Shown: positions 8,933 through 16,987 of the stretch, piece after piece
Layout: each line of letters opens with the position of its first letter
How positions within the stretch are numbered: the stretch's first letter is position 1
Source of the DNA: Nocardia carnea NBRC 14403
GTDB taxonomy: Bacteria; Actinomycetota; Actinomycetes; Mycobacteriales; Mycobacteriaceae
DNA length: 64,000 nt
NCBI RefSeq assembly: GCF_000308515.1
Contig: NZ_BAFV01000054.1
Span: forward strand, 27,753-91,752
Direction: 5' to 3'
Translations under genes and position numbers: made by a program
The notes under the pieces: model-generated
What the model saw: the letters and a program-made list of their open reading frames with translations, nothing else
Database searches by the model: none
What the model was told of the DNA's origin: nothing

Positions 8933-9319
8933 TCATCCGAACAGTCCCGCTGCGGTGGCGCCGAGATAGACCGCGCCGAGACAGATCCCGGTGTTGAGCA
9001 CGATATTGCCGAACGCGTGCCCGGCGGCACCACCGGTGGCGAGCCCGACCGTCTCGTAGCCGAACGTACTGAAGGTGGTGAACGCACCACAGAATCCGAT
9101 TCCCGCGGCCACGGCCACCGCGCCGCTCACACCCGACCCGATCAACACACCCAGCAGCGCCGAGCCCACAATATTAACCGCCAGCGTGCCGAGCGGAAGC
9201 CGGGATTCGGTATGCGCGGTGACGACACGATCGAGCAGATAACGCGCGGGCGCGCCCAGCATTCCGCCCAGCACCACCCAGACCGCGGTCACCGGCCGGT
9301 ATCCGTCCGCCGCCGGCAC
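8933..9319 (-). CDS. crcB: Fluoride channel Fluc/CrcB, second subunit
   Basis: 128 residues from the GTG at 9319; a GTG at 9292 is an alternative. Four hydrophobic helices, with GAPARYLLDR in helix 1 (conserved Arg), LAVNIVGSALLGVL in helix 2 (conserved Asn) and GFCGAFTTFSTFGYE in helix 3, the Phe-box and sodium-site motif of Fluc channels. Fluc proteins are dual-topology dimers that export fluoride; species with two adjacent crcB genes are thought to build a heterodimer from oppositely oriented subunits. This gene follows its paralog by 56 bp on the same strand. Confidence 0.9.
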   Translation of the reverse strand: MPAADGYRPVTAVWVVLGGMLGAPARYLLDRVVTAHTESRLPLGTLAVNIVGSALLGVLIGSGVSGAVAVAAGIGFCGAFTTFSTFGYETVGLATGGAAGHAFGNIVLNTGICLGAVYLGATAAGLFG

Positions 9320-9375
9320 TCCGGACCCACCGATACCGCCATCACCCGACCCCTCTCGCTCGTCCCGTCTTACGT

Positions 9376-9819
9376 TCAGCTCGTGCCGTACTGCGTTGTC
9401 CCGCCGCGTCTTCCCGTGATCCACCGGGTGGCCGTCATTCCCGCGAGGACCGCGATCAGGCAGGTCACCACGGTTCCCCCGAGGTATCCGAGCGCCACAC
9501 CCGTGGCACCCGATTCGAGCAGTGTACGAACCTCGGCGCTGTAACTGGAAAAGGTGGTGAATCCACCGAGTACCCCGACTCCGAGGAACGGACGCAGCAG
9601 CCGCGGTGGCGCGAACACCTCGGTGATGATCACCATCAGGATGCCGATCGCGAGGCAGCCGAGGGTGTTGGCGAGGAAGGTGGCCCACGGAAAATCTGCG
9701 GGCCGGACCGGGATCCGCAGGGTGAGCCAGTAGCGCAGTCCGGCGCCGAGCCCACCACCGCAGGCGACGGCCGCCAGGACGGCGGCCTCGATCGGTGCGG
9801 GCCGCGCTGGTTCGCTCAT
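9376..9819 (-). CDS. crcB: Fluoride channel Fluc/CrcB, first subunit
   Basis: 147 residues from the ATG at 9819, which has a perfect AGGAGG upstream. Landmarks: GGLGAGLRYWLTLR in helix 1, FLANTLGCLAIGIL in helix 2 and GVLGGFTTFSSYSAE in helix 3, the Fluc Phe-box. Together with the second crcB it should form a fluoride exporter protecting the cell from fluoride. No fluoride riboswitch was recognised upstream; the divergent TetR gene and two palindromes in the 137-bp intergenic region suggest protein-based control instead. Confidence 0.9.
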   Translation of the reverse strand: MSEPARPAPIEAAVLAAVACGGGLGAGLRYWLTLRIPVRPADFPWATFLANTLGCLAIGILMVIITEVFAPPRLLRPFLGVGVLGGFTTFSSYSAEVRTLLESGATGVALGYLGGTVVTCLIAVLAGMTATRWITGRRGGTTQYGTS

Positions 9820-9901
9820 GCTCCGGGACCTCCTGCGTTCCACGGCGGAGTGCGCGCGGATCGTGCCCTGCAACGGTATCCGCAGGCGGGACCGGGTTTA
9901 T

Positions 9902-9946
9902 ATCCGGCCGGATCGAAACGGTTTGCGTTAATTCGTAGCTTGCTAC
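9902..9946. promoter_or_regulatory. Candidate TetR operators between crcB and TetR gene
   Basis: Two palindromes lie in the divergent promoter region: ATCCGGCCGGAT at 9902-9913 and GTAGC-TT-GCTAC at 9935-9946. The second ends 10 bases before the TetR start codon and would overlap its ribosome site or promoter, consistent with autorepression. Binding is an inference from position and symmetry. Confidence 0.45.
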
Positions 9947-9956
9947 CATTCCGGAT

Positions 9957-10634
9957 GTGAACCTCGCCACCACTGCGCCCCGGACGCGCCGTCTCCGGGT
10001 GGATGCGGCGCGCAATCAACAGCGGATCATCGATGCGGCCCGAGAGCTGTTCGCCGACCGCGGACTGGAGATCACGCTCGACGATGTGGCCGACCGCGCG
10101 GGGGTCGGGGTGGGCACCGTGTATCGCCGGTTCGCCAACAAGCGGGAACTGATTTCCGAGGTATTCGCCGTGCATGTCCGGGAATTCGCGCAGGCCGCCC
10201 AGGAGGCACTCGCCACTGCGGATCCGTGGGAGGGCGTCGTCCGGCTCTTCGACTACGCGTGCCGGCATATGGCGACCAACCGCGGTTTCAGCGAAGTGAT
10301 GCTCGAAATGCATGACGACCCCGAACGCCTCGGCCGCCCACGCGAACAGCTCGGACCTGCCGTGGCGGCCGTGATGGAGCGGGCCCGGAATGCGGGTGTG
10401 CTACAGCCGGGGATCGAGGATACCGATCTGTTCGCGTTGATCTATATGGTCGATTCGCTCGCCGAGTTCGCCCGCCCGGTCGATTCCGATATCTGGCGCC
10501 GCTATATGGCGATCACTCTCAACGGCATTCGCGCCCAGAACACGCCCGCACAGCCGTTGGCCGTGAATGCGCTTACTCTTGCGCAGGTGGAGCGGGCGAA
10601 GACGGCCAAGCCGTGCGTGGCCCGGCGGCGCTGA
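9957..10634 (+). CDS. TetR/AcrR-family transcriptional regulator
   Basis: 225 residues, GTG start. An N-terminal helix-turn-helix is clear: RIIDAARELFADRGLEITLDDVADRAGVGVGTVYRRFANKRELI at about residues 22-65, the canonical TetR DNA-binding domain. The C-terminal part (QEALATADPWEGVVRLFDYAC... and RARNAGVLQPGIEDTDLFALIYMVDS) resembles the common actinobacterial TetR_C domain that binds small ligands. It is divergent from the crcB pair and is followed on the same strand by an FAD-dependent sugar-lactone oxidoreductase 69 bp later. Which of these it controls cannot be decided from sequence. Confidence 0.9.
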   Translation: MNLATTAPRTRRLRVDAARNQQRIIDAARELFADRGLEITLDDVADRAGVGVGTVYRRFANKRELISEVFAVHVREFAQAAQEALATADPWEGVVRLFDYACRHMATNRGFSEVMLEMHDDPERLGRPREQLGPAVAAVMERARNAGVLQPGIEDTDLFALIYMVDSLAEFARPVDSDIWRRYMAITLNGIRAQNTPAQPLAVNALTLAQVERAKTAKPCVARRR

Positions 10635-10703
10635 ACGGACCCGATTTCTCCGTGTCAGGAGTTTGCCCGGCAGTCGGCGACACCATCCCTTAGTGTTGGA
10701 CAT

Positions 10704-11999
10704 GTGACCAAGTTATGGGTGAACTGGGCCGGCGATCAGCAATGCGCACCGACCCGGCTGGCCGCGCCGCGCGATCACGCCGAACTGGCCGATGAGCTGG
10801 GCCGGGCTGCCGCGGACGGGCACCGGGTCCGCGTCGCGGGATCAGGACATTCCTTCACCGGCGCCTGCCTCACCGACGGCCTGCTGCTCGACCTCTCCCG
10901 CATGAACCGGGTACTCGAGGTGGACCGCGATACCGGTCTGGCCAAGGTCCAGGCGGGGATGACCCTCGCCGCACTCAACGACCGGCTCGACGAGTACGGC
11001 CTCGCCTTCCCGAACCTCGGAGATATCGACGCCCAGACCATCGCCGGCGCCACGGCCACCGGCACCCACGGCACCGGCGCCCGGCTACCCAACCTCTCCG
11101 CGCAACTGCACGGGGTGGAGTTGATGACCGCCGACGGCACAACTGTCGAACTGACCGAACAATCCGGCGCCGAGGCGTGGCGAGCAGCGCGGGTGAGCGT
11201 GGGCGCACTCGGCGTGATCACTGCCTTCACCCTGCAACTAGTCCCCTCCTTCGTGCTCGAGGGCGTGGAGCGGCCGGTGCCGGTGGCGGAGATCCTGGAC
11301 GATCTGGACTCCTACGTCGACGGCAACGAACATTTCGAGTTCTATATGTTCGCCCACAGTCCGCTCGCAATGACCAAACGCAACAATCGGGTCGAGCTGC
11401 CGCCCGCACCACGACACAAGGCGGTCGACTGGTTCGCCGATATCGCCGTATCCAATTACGCCAGCGACGCACTGTGCCGGCTGGCCCGCCGGCACCCGGC
11501 CATCATCCCGCCACTGCAGCGCGCCGCCGCCTACGCCTTCAGTTACCGGCGCCAGGTGGACCGTTCCTACCGGGTGTTCACCAGCCCGCGGCTGTTCCGG
11601 TTCACCGAGATGGAATATGCGATCCCCCGCGAACATTCGGTCGAGGCGATCCGCGAGATCAAGGAAACCGCCCGCCGTTTCGACTCGCCGATGCCCATCG
11701 AAGTGCGGTGGGTCGCGGGGGACGACGCCTTCCTCTCCCCCGCCGGCGGCCGCGCGACCTGCTATATCGCGGTGCACCAGTACGAAGGTATGGAACACGA
11801 ACCGTTCTTCCGCGCCTGCGAAACGATTTTCGACCGTTACGAAGGCCGCCCGCACTGGGGGAAACGCCACTACCAGAGCGCGGAGACGCTCCGTGCGCGC
11901 TACCCGGACTGGGATCGTTTCGACGCAGTGCGCCGGCACTACGACCCCGAAGGGCGTTTCGCCAACGACTACCTGAACCGAGTGCTGGGCCCGGTGTAG
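10704..11999 (+). CDS. FAD-linked aldonolactone oxidoreductase (D-arabinono/L-gulono-1,4-lactone type)
   Basis: 431 residues, GTG start. The N-terminal FAD-binding (VAO-type) domain shows RVRVAGSGHSFTGA at about residues 39-52, with His in the place where related enzymes attach FAD covalently, and NLGDIDAQTIAGATATGTHGTG. The C-terminal half is an ALO domain ending in HWGKRH and YPDWDRFDAVRRHYDPEGRF. Homologs oxidise L-gulono- or D-arabinono-1,4-lactone to ascorbate-type products; M. tuberculosis Rv1771 is, as I recall, an L-gulonolactone dehydrogenase of this group. The electron acceptor and true substrate here are not deducible. Confidence 0.85.
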   Translation: MTKLWVNWAGDQQCAPTRLAAPRDHAELADELGRAAADGHRVRVAGSGHSFTGACLTDGLLLDLSRMNRVLEVDRDTGLAKVQAGMTLAALNDRLDEYGLAFPNLGDIDAQTIAGATATGTHGTGARLPNLSAQLHGVELMTADGTTVELTEQSGAEAWRAARVSVGALGVITAFTLQLVPSFVLEGVERPVPVAEILDDLDSYVDGNEHFEFYMFAHSPLAMTKRNNRVELPPAPRHKAVDWFADIAVSNYASDALCRLARRHPAIIPPLQRAAAYAFSYRRQVDRSYRVFTSPRLFRFTEMEYAIPREHSVEAIREIKETARRFDSPMPIEVRWVAGDDAFLSPAGGRATCYIAVHQYEGMEHEPFFRACETIFDRYEGRPHWGKRHYQSAETLRARYPDWDRFDAVRRHYDPEGRFANDYLNRVLGPV

Positions 12000-12033
12000 C
12001 CGGCCGGGAGCCGGAACATTGCGCGCCCCGGCC

Positions 12034-12777
12034 TCACTGCCCCAGGATCAGATCGACCAGCCGGGGCAGCGCCTCGCCGATGGGTTCGCGCACGACCTCG
12101 GTCGCCATCGAATCGTACGGGGTGGGTTCGGCATTCACGATGACCAGCGAGGCGCCGGCCGCCACCGCCCGGCCGCACAGCGAGGCCGCGGGTTCCACCT
12201 GGAGCGATGTGCCGACGGCGAGGAAGATATCCGCCGTCTCGGCCGCCAGCGAGGCCTTCAGCAAGGTGCGCTGGTCCAGTGCCTGGCCGAACATGATCAC
12301 GGCGGCCTTGAGGATGCCGCCGCATTCCGGGCACGGCGGGTCGGGTTCCCCGGCGCCGACCCGGTCCAGCGTCTCGGCCATGGTCGCGGAGTATGCGCAA
12401 TCCACGCACACCACATCGAACATGTTGCCGTGGATCTCGATCACCCGCTGCGAGTTCGAACCGGCCCGCTGATGTAAGCGGTCGACGTTCTGGGTGACGA
12501 TCGTGAGCGCACGCCCGGCCCGCTCCAACTCCACGAGCGCGAGATGCGCCGGGTTCGGTTCGGCGCCCCAGGCCGGGTTGTCGCGGCGGGCCTGCCAGGA
12601 GCGTTCACGCAGGGCGGGGTCGGAGACGTAATTGTCGTAGGTGGACAACAGTTCCGCCACCGGATCCTCGGTCCACACTCCCCGCGGGCCGCGGAAATCG
12701 GGGATCCCGCTGTCGGTGGAAATTCCCGCGCCCGTCAGTACGGCGATACGGCCCGCGCGCTGGTGCCATCGGCTCAC
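12034..12777 (-). CDS. cobB: NAD-dependent protein deacylase (sirtuin)
   Basis: 247 residues from the GTG at 12777; the frame is open to 13119 but the extra N-terminus looks non-coding. Sirtuin motifs are complete: VLTGAGISTDSGIPDFRG (residues 13-30, NAD-binding), TQNVDRLH, the catalytic IHGN, a four-cysteine zinc site (CVDC...CPECGG) and VGTSLQVEPA. The enzyme removes acetyl or other acyl groups from lysines using NAD; in actinobacteria acetyl-CoA synthetase is a known target. The gene converges with the lactone oxidoreductase (34-bp gap). Confidence 0.93.
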   Translation of the reverse strand: MSRWHQRAGRIAVLTGAGISTDSGIPDFRGPRGVWTEDPVAELLSTYDNYVSDPALRERSWQARRDNPAWGAEPNPAHLALVELERAGRALTIVTQNVDRLHQRAGSNSQRVIEIHGNMFDVVCVDCAYSATMAETLDRVGAGEPDPPCPECGGILKAAVIMFGQALDQRTLLKASLAAETADIFLAVGTSLQVEPAASLCGRAVAAGASLVIVNAEPTPYDSMATEVVREPIGEALPRLVDLILGQ

Positions 12778-13181
12778 CGGAGCACCCCCGGGGCCGGCGT
12801 TGCTCCGCGGGAATGGGCGCTCGACCGGAGTGGGCGCCGGTACTGAATCCGCATATCGCCAGCTTAGGCATGCCGGGCCGCGCGCAGCTCCCAGCAGGCA
12901 CCTGACCGCAAGCTGGCTACTATTCAGCAAACCGTAATCAGGGTGCGATTCACACGATCCAGGAGGAAACAATCCTGGAGTACGGTTCGGGCGTGTCGGA
13001 CAAACCCACTCCTTCTGATCAGGCATTTTTCCCGAAATATCACTCCGGGGACACAGCGGCTCACCGTCGCGTCCCACTCTGTGTGATAGCCGTCTCGAGA
13101 TTTGCCACCCGGTATCCAAGTAGAGATTTGTCCGTTACGGTGAACACAGTTGCCACACCCAACCGAGACGGAGGTTCCGCC
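12778..13181. other. Divergent intergenic region upstream of cobB
   Basis: About 400 bases between the divergent sirtuin and a small membrane protein gene. A short inverted repeat CCAGGA/TCCTGG lies at 12959-12978. An open frame from a GTG at 12993 runs into the downstream small protein but its ribosome site is poor, so I treat it as leader. Confidence 0.4.
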
Positions 13182-13490
13182 ATGGCTCGCCACCGCGCAC
13201 CCCGTACGGCAGATCTGCGGGTCCGGCACATCCCGGTCCGGAACTACAGCAATAACGGTTTGATAACCGAGGCAGCGGGGTACTCGAAAAATATGACAGC
13301 ACTGCGTAACCGACCAACCCGGATCGCCGGTATGGAATGGGGCACCGCATTGCTGGCGCTCGCCACCTGCCTCATTTTCAGTACCGGAATTGCCGCCATC
13401 ACCCAATCGTTTTCCATGGCACTGATCGCCACGGCCAGCATCCTCGTCGGCCTGGGCATCACCCTGCGCATCCTGAGAACCCCTCGCTGA
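13182..13490 (+). CDS. Small membrane protein of unknown function
   Basis: 102 residues from the ATG at 13182, which has GGAGG at a good distance; the frame is open back to a GTG at 12993. The first 45 residues are basic and polar; the rest holds two hydrophobic helices separated by a short turn (WGTALLALATCLIFSTGIAAI and MALIATASILVGLGITL). I do not recognise a family. It stands alone between the divergent sirtuin and the smpB block. Confidence 0.6.
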   Translation: MARHRAPRTADLRVRHIPVRNYSNNGLITEAAGYSKNMTALRNRPTRIAGMEWGTALLALATCLIFSTGIAAITQSFSMALIATASILVGLGITLRILRTPR

Positions 13491-13538
13491 CCGCGCGCCC
13501 CGTTCCCGAATACCTGTCCGCAGGACTAGCCTGCGAGC

Positions 13539-13778
13539 ATGGCATCCGGGGACGGGTCCGAGGAAAGCGTCGAGGGCAGCAGCGGAGGTCCCGGCCCACC
13601 GGCCGAACCGGTCGATGCGCCGTACCGCAGCCCCGGCACGGATCCCGCGGTGGACCACGGCTGGCTGAACCGCCGCTCCCGCCCGCGCGGCACCCATCTG
13701 CCGCGGCTTTCCACCGTGCTACTCGTCACCGCGTTTTCCGCCGTTCTGATCCTCTACCTGCTACTGCAACCGGGCTGA
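13539..13778 (+). CDS. Small single-pass membrane protein
   Basis: 79 residues. An acidic, Gly/Pro/Ser-rich N-terminus of about 50 residues is followed by RPRGTHLPRLS and one C-terminal transmembrane helix (TVLLVTAFSAVLILYLLL). The shape is a cytoplasmic disordered tail with a tail anchor. It lies 49 bp upstream of smpB on the same strand and may share its transcript. No family recognised; coding status is supported by codon use and the clean helix. Confidence 0.55.
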   Translation: MASGDGSEESVEGSSGGPGPPAEPVDAPYRSPGTDPAVDHGWLNRRSRPRGTHLPRLSTVLLVTAFSAVLILYLLLQPG

Positions 13779-13827
13779 GCAGCGGCCGGGAATAATCCGG
13801 TTGCCGCGGAGCTTTAAGGTTGTCGTC

Positions 13828-14301
13828 ATGAAGGAGAAGGGGCGCAAGGTCATCGCGACCAACCGCCGGGCACGGCACAACTACACGATCCTGGACACCT
13901 ACGAGGCCGGGATCGCGTTGGTCGGTACCGAGGTCAAGAGTCTGCGTGAGAGCAAAGCCTCACTCGTGGACGCCTTCGCGACCGTGGACAACGGCGAAGT
14001 CTGGCTGCGTGGCCTGCACATCCCGGAGTTCAGTCACGGAAACTGGACCAACCATTCGCCGCGCCGGGTCCGGAAGCTGCTCCTGCACAAGCGGGAGATC
14101 GAACGCCTCGTCGGCAAATCCCGCGAGGGCAACCAGACACTGGTCCCGCTGTCGATGTACTTCTCCGACGGCAAGGTGAAGGTCGAACTGGCCCTCGCCA
14201 AAGGTAAGCAGGACTACGACAAGCGGCAGGATCTGGCCCGGCGCACCGCCGAGCGCGAGGTCACCCGCGAAATCGGCCGGCGTATCAAAGGGATGCGCTG
14301 A
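13828..14301 (+). CDS. smpB: SsrA-binding protein SmpB
   Basis: 157 residues from the ATG at 13828. SmpB binds tmRNA and delivers it to stalled ribosomes in trans-translation. The family signature is intact: NRRARHNYTILDTYEAGIAL, GTEVKSLRE near residue 37, and the basic C-terminal tail GKQDYDKRQDLARRTAEREVTREIGRR that follows the mRNA path in the decoding centre. It is followed 86 bp later by ssrA, so protein and RNA partners are adjacent. In M. tuberculosis smpB lies directly after ftsX as I recall; here those genes are at 26.4-30.3 kb. Confidence 0.97.
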   Translation: MKEKGRKVIATNRRARHNYTILDTYEAGIALVGTEVKSLRESKASLVDAFATVDNGEVWLRGLHIPEFSHGNWTNHSPRRVRKLLLHKREIERLVGKSREGNQTLVPLSMYFSDGKVKVELALAKGKQDYDKRQDLARRTAEREVTREIGRRIKGMR

Positions 14302-14387
14302 CCGGTACGAAGGCACCGGAAAAACGGGAATGAACGACGGTGCCCGAGGTGTTAATATGACAGGCCCGGCAAGGTGCCGGGACGTAC

Positions 14388-14755
14388 GGGGCTGAACGGT
14401 TTCGACTGCGTACGTAGATTCAGGGGAAGCGTGTCGGTGCAGGCAAGAGACCACCGTAAGCGTCGTTGCAACCAATTAAGCGCCGATTCTCATCAGCGCG
14501 AGTACGCTCTCGCTGCCTAAGCGATAGCGTCTCTGTCGGCCCGAGGTTCGCCCTCGGCTTCGGTGCCGGCATCAGCTAGAGGGCTCACCGCGCGACTCGG
14601 TCGCGGAGTAACGCGGGACATCCAACAGCGACTGGGATCGTCATCCCGGCTTGTTCGCGAGACCGGGAGATCCGAGTAGAGGCCCAGCGAACTGCACACG
14701 GAGAAGCCCTGGAGAAGCGGCGGAGGACCCGGGTTCGATTCCCGGCAGCTCCACC
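14388..14755 (+). ncRNA. ssrA: Transfer-messenger RNA (tmRNA)
   Basis: The 5' end GGGGCTGAACGGTTTCGACT pairs with the 3' end CAGCTCC preceded by GGGTTCGATTCCC, the TYC arm, forming the alanine tRNA-like domain. CCA is not encoded completely (ACCT follows). The tag reading frame begins at GCC 14482 and ends at TAA 14518-14520, giving ADSHQREYALAA. A good -10 element, TAATAT, lies at 14353-14358, so the precursor has a short leader removed by RNase P. The RNA rescues ribosomes stalled on broken mRNA and tags the product for proteolysis. Confidence 0.97.
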
Positions 14756-14758
14756 TCC

Positions 14759-14788
14759 GAAGGCCCGGTCCACACGGACCGGGCCTTC
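14759..14788 (+). terminator. Intrinsic terminator of ssrA
   Basis: A 13-bp perfect stem (GAAGGCCCGGTCC and its complement) with an ACAC loop, followed by GTCGTTT, begins a few bases after the tmRNA 3' end. Confidence 0.85.
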
Positions 14789-14917
14789 GTCGTTTCCCGC
14801 CCGGGACCGCGGCGCCGCGATCGGCGGGTTCCACGTTGCCGCAGTCGGCGGTAGCGTGGGAGGCACAGCTCACCCTGGTCGCCATTGGTGAGCCGGTCCG
14901 CGAAAGAGGTGGGCACC

Positions 14918-15265
14918 ATGCCCGATATGCGCGATGCCGGTCGAGAGGACGCCGGAACGAGTTCCGGCTACCGGTTGATGGACGAGGTACTCGATATCGG
15001 CGACGAGGACCGCGAGGATCTGGACTACGACCTGGGCGACGACGATCAGGCCGACGAGGTCCGCGAATACGAGCGTTATATCGCCGACCCGCCGAAAGAG
15101 CTGGTCATCCGCTATCACGAGAACGACGACACCGGCCGTTTGGGGATCGCCCGCGAACTCGACCAGGAGTGGACCCGCCGCCGGCATCGCGAGGAACTGC
15201 GCGCCGAGGACCGGCGCCCCGCAGAGGCGGCGGCCATGGAGATTCAGGACGAACCCCGGGATTGA
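14918..15265 (+). CDS. Small acidic protein of unknown function
   Basis: 115 residues from the ATG at 14918, which has AGAGGTGG upstream. The protein is strikingly acidic in its first half (EVLDIGDEDREDLDYDLGDDDQADE) and more basic later (RRRHREELRAEDRR). No membrane span, no cysteine. I do not recognise the family. It lies between ssrA and the DUF2461 gene, 51 bp upstream of the latter on the same strand. Confidence 0.6.
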   Translation: MPDMRDAGREDAGTSSGYRLMDEVLDIGDEDREDLDYDLGDDDQADEVREYERYIADPPKELVIRYHENDDTGRLGIARELDQEWTRRRHREELRAEDRRPAEAAAMEIQDEPRD

Positions 15266-15316
15266 CCGGTCGGCTCCCTGTCGTTCGCTCGCGCGGTGGG
15301 CGATAGGTTCGATGCC

Positions 15317-15952
15317 ATGAGCGAGTTCGCGGGGTTCCCGATCGCGGGGCCGGACTTCTACGAGGATCTCGAGGCCGATAACTCGAGGATATTCTGGACC
15401 GCCAACAAGCACATATACGAGGAATTCGTGAAGCGCCCGATGACGGCGCTGATCACCGGACTCGAACCGGATTTCGGTCCCGCCAAGATCTTCCGCCCCT
15501 ACCGCGATGTGCGGTTCGCCAAGGACAAATCACCGTACAAGACCCATCAGGGCGCGGTCGTGCACACTGCGCCGGGGGTCGGCTGGTACGTCCAGATCGG
15601 CGCACCCGGACTGTTCGTGGCCGGTGGTCTGTACGCTGCCGCGCCCGAACAACTGTCCCGCCTGCGCACCACCCTCGACGACGACGTTCGCGGCGCCGAG
15701 CTCGAATCGATCGTCGACCAGCTCGTAGCAGCCGGCTACACCCTCGGCGGCGACAGGCTGAAGACCCGCCCGAAGGGTTATCCCATCGATCACCCCCGCA
15801 TCGATCTGCTGCGCCACAAATCGCTGGTGATGAGCCGCGAGTTCGGGACCCCCGAGTGGTTGGAGACACCGCGGGCCGCCACAGAGATCCGCAAGTCGTG
15901 GGAATCGCTGCGACCGATCGTGGAGTGGCTCGGGGCGGTAGTGGGCAACTGA
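15317..15952 (+). CDS. DUF2461 family protein
   Basis: 211 residues. The family (TIGR02453/DUF2461) is widespread and of unknown function. Conserved landmarks are visible: FYEDLEADNSRIFW near the start, KIFRPYRDVRFAKDKSPYKTH in the middle, GWYVQIG, and the C-terminal RPKGYPIDHPRIDLLRHKSL. Start is the ATG at 15317; an in-frame GTG at 15296 is less likely. No further role can be given. Confidence 0.85.
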   Translation: MSEFAGFPIAGPDFYEDLEADNSRIFWTANKHIYEEFVKRPMTALITGLEPDFGPAKIFRPYRDVRFAKDKSPYKTHQGAVVHTAPGVGWYVQIGAPGLFVAGGLYAAAPEQLSRLRTTLDDDVRGAELESIVDQLVAAGYTLGGDRLKTRPKGYPIDHPRIDLLRHKSLVMSREFGTPEWLETPRAATEIRKSWESLRPIVEWLGAVVGN

Positions 15953-16084
15953 GTCCACAGCCGGTCCGGATTTTCAGGGCATTGTCTGTTACTCGTCGTC
16001 CTACTAATGTGTATCGTCACAAGTACCGGCGTCCGCACGTCCTCGGGACCGGGTACCGGCGCCGGTGACGATCGAGGAGGATCG

Positions 16085-16987
16085 ATGAGGCTGTTCCGTA
16101 ACCACGCCTCCGAACGGCTGACCGACCCGGGAGAGGTCGCGCTCAACGCCCGTAATGTGCATTTCGAATGGACCGGCATCCCACTGCACTGGATGACATC
16201 CGACCCGATCGCCTCGCATGTTCTCAACGCTCTCAACCTGCTGCTCCCCGAAGGCGAACGCAGCTTCCTGACGACCTTCGGCGAGGCCCTGCCCTTCGTC
16301 CGGGACGAGAAGCTGCGTGCGGATATGCTCGGCTTCATCGGCCAGGAATCGATGCACGCGGAAACCCACGCCGGATCGTACGAACTGCTGCTCACCGCCA
16401 ACGGGATCGATCCGCAGCCTTACCTGGAACAGGCCGAGTACGTATTCCGCAAAACCATCGGACCCCGGCGGTCCACCGCCACCCGGGCCGGACGGCAGCA
16501 GCTGGTGGATCGGCTCGCGGTGATCGCCGCGCTGGAACATTTCTTCGCCTTCCTGGGCGATTGGGTGCTCAACAGCGAACTGGAGAAGTTCGACGCCGAT
16601 CCGCGCATGCTGGACCTGTATCGCTGGCACGGCGCCGAAGAGGTCGAGCACCGTAATGTCGCCCACGATGTGGCCGAATACTTCGGCGTCGGTTACCTGC
16701 GGCGGGGTGCGGTGATGCTGCTGGTCTTTCCCTCGTTCCTGGTGCTGCTGGTACGCGGCACCAAGTACCTGGTGCACCGCGACCCCGACCTGCCCGACCT
16801 CGGATATCCGCGGCTGCTGCCGCAGATTCTGCGGTCGATGTGGCGGGGCTCCCTCCCCGGCATCCCGGCACTGCTGGTCAGCGCGCTGTCCACCTTCAAG
16901 CCCGGATACAGTCCGGAATCGGTCGGCTCGACCGCACAGGCCGTCGCGTACCTGGCGCAATCGCCGGCAGCGCGGGCAGCTTCGTGA
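16085..16987 (+). CDS. PF10118-type protein, probable ferritin-like di-iron enzyme
   Basis: 300 residues from the ATG at 16085 behind GAGGAGG. The sequence resembles the family labelled predicted metal-dependent hydrolase (PF10118). Its acidic and histidine residues follow a ferritin-like di-iron pattern: Glu in PEGERSF, ExxH in GQESMHAETH, Glu in AALEHFF and ExxH in AEEVEHRN. I therefore infer an oxygen-activating di-iron enzyme such as a hydroxylase or desaturase. This is strengthened by the next gene, which overlaps it by four bases (GTGA) and encodes an FMN/[2Fe-2S] reductase. A hydrophobic stretch near residues 213-230 (AVMLLVFPSFLVLLV) may contact the membrane. Substrate unknown. Confidence 0.75.
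   Translation: MRLFRNHASERLTDPGEVALNARNVHFEWTGIPLHWMTSDPIASHVLNALNLLLPEGERSFLTTFGEALPFVRDEKLRADMLGFIGQESMHAETHAGSYELLLTANGIDPQPYLEQAEYVFRKTIGPRRSTATRAGRQQLVDRLAVIAALEHFFAFLGDWVLNSELEKFDADPRMLDLYRWHGAEEVEHRNVAHDVAEYFGVGYLRRGAVMLLVFPSFLVLLVRGTKYLVHRDPDLPDLGYPRLLPQILRSMWRGSLPGIPALLVSALSTFKPGYSPESVGSTAQAVAYLAQSPAARAAS

Noticed and set aside
7308..8969. A 553-codon plus-strand frame opposite pgm
   Set aside because: It is the shadow of a high-GC gene: phosphoglucomutase on the other strand has all family motifs, while this frame has none.
9820..9956. Fluoride riboswitch before crcB
   Set aside because: The conserved GGNGATG and CTGATG elements were not found in the short leader on the minus strand.
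12993..13181. N-terminal extension of the 102-residue membrane protein
   Set aside because: The ATG at 13182 has a much better ribosome site, and the extension has an atypical composition.
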